A stretch of DNA of 64,000 nt. Origin: Sparassis latifolia (lineage: Eukaryota; Basidiomycota; Agaricomycetes; Polyporales; Sparassidaceae). Of the stretch, positions 58,339 through 64,000 are shown in pieces. The position numbers and the translations under genes were made by a program. How positions within the stretch are numbered: position 1 is the first letter of the stretch; the number at the start of each line of letters is the position of its first letter. The stretch lies in NCBI GenBank assembly GCA_018466975.1, contig CM031563.1, positions 558,001-622,000 on the forward strand, given 5' to 3'. Under the pieces are notes generated by a model, which did no database searches, had not been told where the DNA came from, and saw only the letters and a program-made list of their open reading frames with translations.

Positions 58339-61300
58339 TCATCTAGGCAATGCTCCACCTACAAAGTTAGGTACCTGTGCATATCGCTCTGCTACTAGTC
58401 GCACGTAGTGTGTCTCATACTGTGGGTGATCTTTAGAAAATTGATACCATGTATAAGAGCCCTTGTCTGAATCAGGGTCTGATGTTTCACAGTCTTCTGG
58501 TGATTTACTATCATATTCTTCATCTTCGGAGTCATTTTCTGTTAGTGCAATCTTTGGCAGTGCATGCCAATCCCTTACTTCAAGTTTTTTAAGATAAACA
58601 TCCAACTCTGCAAGGTCTTTGCAGGATGTATATGGCTCCCAAGTTGTATCACCTAGAGTCCATTGTACATGGAATTCAACTCTTCGACCAATCCAGCGAT
58701 GATTAGTGATAGTGTCCACTTCAAACTTATTTTCTTTGCCTTCACTATATTGTTTAGACATCTTCTTCTTATCTGCACGTCGAATCCAGTCATACAAACT
58801 AATTGACTCAAGTTCTGGAGGACGATGCACATAGTCAACAACTGGTGAGATCCCAATATACTTTCCATTGCTTTGACCTAGTATGACCTTGTCTGGAACT
58901 TGTCGTTCATCTCCTTCAGGTTCAGATGTCTGCCAGGTCTTTTCAACCTCTTTGACATAACTGCGCCAGTAGCAGACTTTAAAGTCATGACTTGTATAGT
59001 GGTCTGGATGCTGCAGTAAGTATAAACATGCCATTGGTCCACCAATCTCAGACTTTGCTGTAAGAGAGTTTACAATCTTTGTCATAATCTTCCGTGCTTT
59101 CTGCAGTCGATCTAAGTCACCCTCTACAATATCTGAATTTCTTTCAAATACAGCCTGCACTGCCTGAAATATGGTATGTGTCTTTAATGGAGACTTTGTA
59201 ATATAGTCTGTAACATATGCAATGACAGACTTGACTGCAGTACCAGACAGCAAGCTGGTTACATCAGTATTACAACGCAGAAGATAAGTTATCACTGGAG
59301 TATACCAGTTAATCCAGGCTTCACCCTTTTTCTGATTCAATGCACCAGTCTCAGGATCAACTGTAGTCTCTAAAAATGTATCTCTAGGAAAGTGTGCTTT
59401 GCAGGAACCATTCTTATCTATGCATCCTTTATGGCAAGAATGTCTGTTAGATTGATAAATAAGTTCATTGACTACATGTGTGAACTTACACCACCATGAG
59501 GAAGATGCAGTACATAGTGAACATATACCACAATTTTCAGAACAAGATGTTGCTACTTTTTCTGGCAGTGTTTCTGTAGGTGGAACACGCATAGGATTTG
59601 CAGTAGTCTCTTTTTCTATATGCTCTTGAACATTGGCCATAGTTCCATTCAAAAATTCTCCAACATGAACACTCTCCAAGTACTCCACCATACGCCTTTG
59701 AAAATCTGAGTTTAGATCCAATATTTTATCGCGAATTTCCTGGGGTGTAAGTGCAGACTTTAGCCAGCCAAGCATATGCATATGAAGTGTTAGGCGACCC
59801 TGTTGCTCTACAGTACCATAATAACCAGAGGTTTTTCCATATAGCCCAGAACGCTTAAGTCCAATGCCAAGAATATGCTTTAAAAACAGCTCAACCATCA
59901 TTTTGAAAAAGTGTGCTCCTGCCACTGGATTATTTCCGATCAGACGAATGCGATCATCATAGTTGCGAAACTCAGGAAAGTACATCTGCTTAGTATCTGC
60001 AAAATACAGTGCAATTGGATGATTAATGTCTGCTGGTGAAAATGTTATAAACCAGGATGGTGCTCCAAGATATGAGGTAAGTGCCCAAATTTCATTTCGC
60101 ATCCATTTTCTATTTGTTTTAGAGCCATCCACCTTGCCATCCATATATTCCAAGTCATCTAATATTCTAAAGCATTCCTTCTCTTCCTCTGTTTCTGGCT
60201 TTACATGACCTTTCTCAAGTCTTTGTACCAAGTCTGTCAGTGTATCACTATTCAGGCTGAACAAATGCTCTGCAATATCAGTAAATTGAGCCTTGTCAGC
60301 AAGCAAAAATCCACCAGTAGTACATTGTTTAATTTGTTCATGATTGAATGTAATAAGTGGAAAGATACGATCAAGCTGGAAGCGCTTATCATGATACATT
60401 AGAAGTTGCTTCTTTCGTTCATGGTCAGATATTTTCTTAAATCCTCGACTATTGCCAAATTCACCCAAACTATATGGGAACAACCATGGAAACATTTGTG
60501 GATATAGTTGTGGATTATTGTACAGTGATTCAGCCTGTTCAGAATGTCCAACTGCAAGTACCTTGCCACCTTGTTTGAAGTGTGCTATTGCTTTTGCACG
60601 AACTTTTTGTGGATCATTCTTGAGTAGTTCACTAAGTTCATCACTTGTCAAACTATGCACAGTAAATGGACATTGTCCTTCTAGTGCACCTTGGTCTGAC
60701 TCAATATCATTTACTGCACTTGACTCAGCATCTTTATTTGACTCTACATAGTGATAGTCCACAATAACTGGAGGTAAATCCTCAGGATATTCCTGCAAAT
60801 TCTCGTATGAAATTTCAAGATCGGTGTAATCCAGATGATTTAACTTCAACCATTCAAGTGCTCCTGCAACCCGGTTACGTCTTACAAGGAAAGGTGTACG
60901 CTGAAAATCAAATGGTGTTGGCTTGGCTGGCCCAGTATATAGAAATGCAAGAACTTCATCCAAGTCTTCACGTTTAGGTGGAAGCACTGAATAAACCTTA
61001 GGAATTGGCACAGCATGACATATAGCATTTGCCCGCATCTTGTGCATACCAGAAGAGGCCACTCGCACAACACAGTAATTGTGCATAACACAAGATATAA
61101 GCATTTGCTCAGTCCATGAAAGGTCTTGCAACTCATCTGGCACTTCACCTAGCCATAGTCCATTAGCAAGTGCACTAACCGGAACCACTCCTTTTTGTAG
61201 TGAACGTACACATGCAGTGCATATTCCAATACACTTTGAATCAATAATTGGCCCTTTAAGTTCTTCTATAGGATCATTCTTCATTTTATGCTCACAATGA

Positions 61301-61491
61301 GTAACATCAAATACTTCAAGAAGATTCAAGTCAATATTTGCTTCACTTACAGGAGTTAAATGTGTTAGGGGAGTAAGCATTGCACAAACTGCACATCCGG
61401 CCTCTAGAAGTTTGTCTCTCACTATATCATCACAAAAGCCTTGTATTGTTTCAGTCAATAACTGCTGAGATGGAGGTAATGGTGGAAACAT
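58339..61491 (-). pseudogene. Helitron Rep (HUH/Y2 nickase) segment with chromodomain-like insert
   Basis: A 1,050-codon open segment. The Helitron-like N domain includes the stretch MYHDKRFQLDRIFPLITFNH. The HUH motif is at about 59765-59795 (LTLHMHMLGWL, residue ~565). The paired tyrosines lie at about 59195-59225 (AYVTDYITKSP). These residues would nick DNA and hold the rolling-circle intermediate. Between LYDWIRRADKKK and YQFSKDHPQYETHYV is a segment at about 58560-58730 (VDTITNHRWIGRRVEFHV ... GDTTWEPYTSCKDLAELD) that looks like a chromodomain. The segment ends at a TGA; the frame continues directly into 58311. Confidence 0.88.
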
Positions 61492-61566
61492 ATGTTGCTT
61501 CTCATAATTTATCTCTGCAAGTCTATGAACCTTCTGATAGGCAGGATCTGTGGCACGAGATTGTTG

Positions 61567-62259
61567 TCACTTTTGCTCTCTAAGTTGATAATTACTGTTC
61601 TGGTCTCTATATTTTTTCTGATGCTCACTACCCTGTTTAGATAATAAAGTTGCATTAAAAATACATTTAAAGTCTGCGCATTGCATGCAAGAATGTTCGA
61701 GCAATATAGATTGCACTACTGCAGCTGAAGTATGCTTGCGAGGTATAAGAATTCCATGTTGCTGACACATTTCAACTAAAAATTTTACAGGTGCTCGATT
61801 GACTATAGTTGCAAGTGGCACATTTGCAATTATATACTGTGATCCATCCTTATAATCTGAGACATCAGAAGTATAAGTAAAGAGCTGAAAACGAGCAGCA
61901 AAAGGACTATGACATCCAGATACAATATAAGGCTGAATTTCTTTAAAGCTCCATGTACGTGTCTTCCTTGACTTGGGTTTAACACCACCACCAATTTGTG
62001 TAGATGCGACTTTAGATGCTTGCAATATTAGAATATGTTTAGTTAAATTTACAATAATTTGCCTCCGATAACAAAGACATAACAGTGGTGTCAAATAGTC
62101 AGCCTTTGAGCACTGCAATATAATATAGTCGTGTTTGCGGAGACAGTTTTTCATGAGTCTAAGTCTCAATAGTTGACAGGTAGTCTGTGTGTGCGATATG
62201 CTTGCACACAAAGGCCAAGTAATGCCTTTAGTTTTATAAGTGTTCAACTTATATTGCAA
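61567..62259 (-). pseudogene. Helitron ORF, N-terminal segment
   Basis: 230 codons ending in a TGA, after which the same frame continues for 25 codons into the Rep segment. Contains IQPYIVSGCHSPFAARFQL, KFLVEMCQQHGI and a Cys cluster (CMQCADFKC) that may bind zinc. This precedes Rep, where fungal Helitrons usually carry a Cys-containing N-terminus. The ATG at 62259 is only the first Met of the open stretch; the true start may be elsewhere. Confidence 0.7.
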
Positions 62260-63146
62260 AATATCTTTAAATTATGATCAGTGTCCAAGTTGTTGGAGTG
62301 CAATCTGTCTCTGATCTCTGCAAGGGACGATGCTAATATCCTGCTATTTAATGGTATGTCTCTTCCTGTAAGAGCAAACACCAGTACTCTGTCATTCCAC
62401 AGTATGTCTCTTTTTGTGACAGTGAACATCAGTGCCCTGCCATTCCATGTCAAGTTACTTTTAAAGGTGGACAGCAGTACCCAGGTGGTAGTAAATAGTA
62501 GAAAATCGTCTGCAGAAGCATTCCATGGCACATCTCTTTCTGTGAGGGTGGATGCCAGTACCCTGTCATTACATGGCACGTCACTTTCAAAGGTGGATGC
62601 CAGTACCCAGGTGGTAGTAAATAGTATAAAATCATCTGCAGCAGCATTACATGGCCTATCTCTTTTTGCAAGGGTGGATGCCAGTACCCTGCCATTACAT
62701 GGCACGTCTTTTTCTGTGAGGGTGTACGCCAGTACCGTGCCATTAAATGGCACATCTCTTTCTGTGAGGGTGTATGCCAGTACCCTGTCATTTAATGACA
62801 CATCTCTTTCTGTGAGGGTGGATGCCAGTACCCTGCCATTAAATGGCTCGTCTCTTTCAAAGGTGGATGCTAGTACCCCAGTGGTAGTAGACAGTATAAA
62901 ACCATCTGCAGAAGTAAGTGCCGATGATAAGCTGTTAAATAATGCTACATTACCTGCTGTATCAACTAATGGATGCTGTAGATAGCATGCTGGATATATG
63001 TAGACAGCAATGGCAAGCAGCCAAAGAAGAAGTAACATAGTGGAGTATGCTTGATCAAATGGCCAGAGTTGATGGTGGTGGTTGTGTAGCAAGAAGCTAA
63101 GACTGCGGAACAGGCAGAGTTCAAAAATTTCGTTGATCTCATCCAA
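62244..63146 (-). other. Possible repeat-protein ORF over the minisatellite
   Basis: A 300-codon ORF that starts with an ATG. It has a hydrophobic segment near residues 35-58 (LLLLWLLAIAVYIYPACYL) that could be a signal anchor, then 16-residue repeats of the type VLASTLTERDVPFNGR. It resembles nothing I know. Because the plus strand is also open over the same repeat, the ORF may be an accident of repeat length. The signal-anchor-like start is the only argument for a real gene. Confidence 0.25.
62320..62900. repeat. Minisatellite, 48 bp unit, with longer variant units
   Basis: CCAGTACC recurs at 62681, 62729, 62777 and 62825, exactly 48 bp apart. Earlier units contain an extra segment (GTGGTAGTAAATAGTA) and are longer. 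The unit is a multiple of three with no stop in at least one frame on each strand. This keeps ORFs of 234 codons (plus, 62281-62985) and 300 codons (minus, 63146-62244) open. It lies just outside the N-terminal end of the Helitron ORF. Confidence 0.9.
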
Positions 63147-63845
63147 AAATATGTTATATTAACAGAATTTTTGAATTTAGCATTTTGGATTAGGCCTAGC
63201 TAAGGTCAGACTACAAATTTTGTACTCTCTGATGTTAATGAACTACTAGAGTTGGTGTTTCAAAGTGGTTGTAGTGAAAACCAACGCGACTTGCACAAAT
63301 AGAGCTCAACAAAAGTAGTACAGCAGCTACAAGAGGTTGGTGCATTATAGTTAGTGAAATAAGGGAAGCACACAGTAATTCTAGGATGTAGACCTTAGTG
63401 GTATTAAAATCTATGCATAACATAGTGCAGAATACTCTCTTAAACCAAGTAAATCTAAGTAAAACTGGCTGAGATACCTCAGTTTTGAATTAGAATGCTC
63501 AGCCTAAAGTGTAGAAAAATTGTAAAAATGCCAGTTAAATTGTTGAATAACCCTATAATATACATGTACATGTTAGATAGGGCCCCTTATTTATTACAAG
63601 CAGTACACATTGGAGAAACAAGCAGGAGTGAGAGAAAACAGAGAAATTAGATTGTAGCACTGCAGGAAGTGATTCTTATGTTTTGAAAGTAACGCCATCA
63701 AATTCAGCTTAAAAATACGGTCAGAATGCCTACCGGGTTCATCAAAATCCGAGCAGAATTGAGTGAACCACAAGCCTTGCAAGTTTGGCTGGAAGTACTT
63801 AAACTTGTCACATGTCACACAAGTTTCGCGCCACAGCGCCTATTT
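63147..63845. other. AT-rich sequence without recognised genes
   Basis: About 700 bp of AT-rich DNA. Short ORFs on the minus strand (63235-63423, 63594-63818) resemble nothing. Composition matches the Helitron rather than the host genes, so it is probably transposon-derived. Confidence 0.4.
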
Positions 63846-63911
63846 GGGCGTTAGTGACAAAAACTCGCGCTGCCACGTGATGCGCGAGTTTTTGTCGTCT
63901 CACTAACGCCC
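63846..63911. repeat. Long hairpin with CACGTG in the loop
   Basis: GACAAAAACTCGCGC (63856-63870) pairs perfectly with GCGCGAGTTTTTGTC (63882-63896). The outer GGGCGTTAGTG (63846-63856) pairs with CACTAACGCCC (63901-63911), leaving a 4 nt bulge. The 11 nt loop contains the palindrome CACGTG. Unlike its surroundings, the stem is rich in CG. Confidence 0.9.
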
Positions 63912-64000
63912 GTGTGAAACGTGACTTGTGGCTGGAGCAAACACTTACAATAAAATCCGGAAAAATCGCACGAATACCAGGAAAATTGTGACATGATGTA

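Larger units (their letters stand above)
54821..62259 (-). mobile_element. Helitron with Rep, chromodomain-like insert, PIF1-type helicase and peptidase-like C-terminus (decayed)
   Basis: On the minus strand one reading frame of about 2,480 codons runs from 62259 to 54821. It is broken by TGA at 61567, 58339 and 57823, one frameshift between 57823 and 57505, TAA at 57503, TGA at 56681 and 56504, and TAA at 55034. Order: Cys-containing N-terminal part, HUH/Y2 Rep, chromodomain-like segment, linker, helicase, Cys-His-Asp module. Rep plus PIF1 helicase in one protein defines Helitrons. Sequence is AT-rich and poor in CG dinucleotides compared with the host genes. Exact ends were not fixed. Confidence 0.9.

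Noticed and set aside
62320..62900. CRISPR-like array
   Set aside because: Units are contiguous 48 bp tandem copies without unique spacers, in a eukaryotic genome.
62281..62985. Plus-strand 234-codon ORF over the minisatellite as a gene
   Set aside because: It is kept open by the repeat length only and has no start context or signal peptide.

Overview
The window is nuclear DNA of a filamentous basidiomycete, most likely an Agaricomycete. The evidence is dense genes on both strands, many 45-60 nt introns with GT-AG borders, and the mix of Ty3/Gypsy, KDZ and Helitron elements typical of mushroom genomes. I placed introns by hand. For eleven genes every exon length was summed and checked to be divisible by three. 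For two others, HDA1 and the amidohydrolase, only part of the exon chain was resolved.

Layout. 1-4962: a decayed Ty3/Gypsy retrotransposon on the minus strand, cut by the window edge, with one LTR at 4653-4962. 5133-6175: a large inverted repeat with a ~330 bp loop. 6478-46261: a conserved core of thirteen genes and one pseudogene. In order: eIF3c (NIP1), eIF2B-gamma (GCD1), a Kic1/Nak1-type GCK kinase, APS kinase (MET14), a pyroglutamyl-peptidase I-like protein, the UBZ/AAA+ ATPase MGS1/WRNIP1, a 1,878-residue SUV39/Clr4-type H3K9 methyltransferase, vacuolar alpha-mannosidase AMS1, an FLC/TRP-like membrane protein, the OSCP subunit of ATP synthase (ATP5), a membrane-anchored amidohydrolase, the class II histone deacetylase HDA1, a truncated amidohydrolase copy, and ERCC1/RAD10. 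Most neighbours are divergent or convergent with 80-420 bp between them. 46398-64000: a transposon graveyard with a 1.45 kb TIR element, a 152 bp tandem repeat, a broken KDZ transposase with two accompanying ORFs, an AT-rich Helitron on the minus strand, a 48 bp minisatellite and a strong hairpin.

Functional themes are translation initiation (eIF3c beside eIF2B-gamma), genome maintenance (MGS1, RAD10) and silent chromatin (SUV39-type methyltransferase, HDA1).

The most unusual content is the Helitron. Its reading frame joins a HUH/Y2 Rep, a variant chromodomain, a PIF1-type helicase and a C-terminal Cys-His-Asp peptidase-like module, and is broken almost only by C-to-T-type nonsense codons. 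Next are the very short exons in the host genes: 2, 7, 9, 9, 14 and 15 nt, several carrying catalytic or metal-binding residues. Third, the methyltransferase has an unusually long disordered N-terminus with several SUMO-interaction-like motifs. No tRNA, rRNA or CRISPR array was seen.
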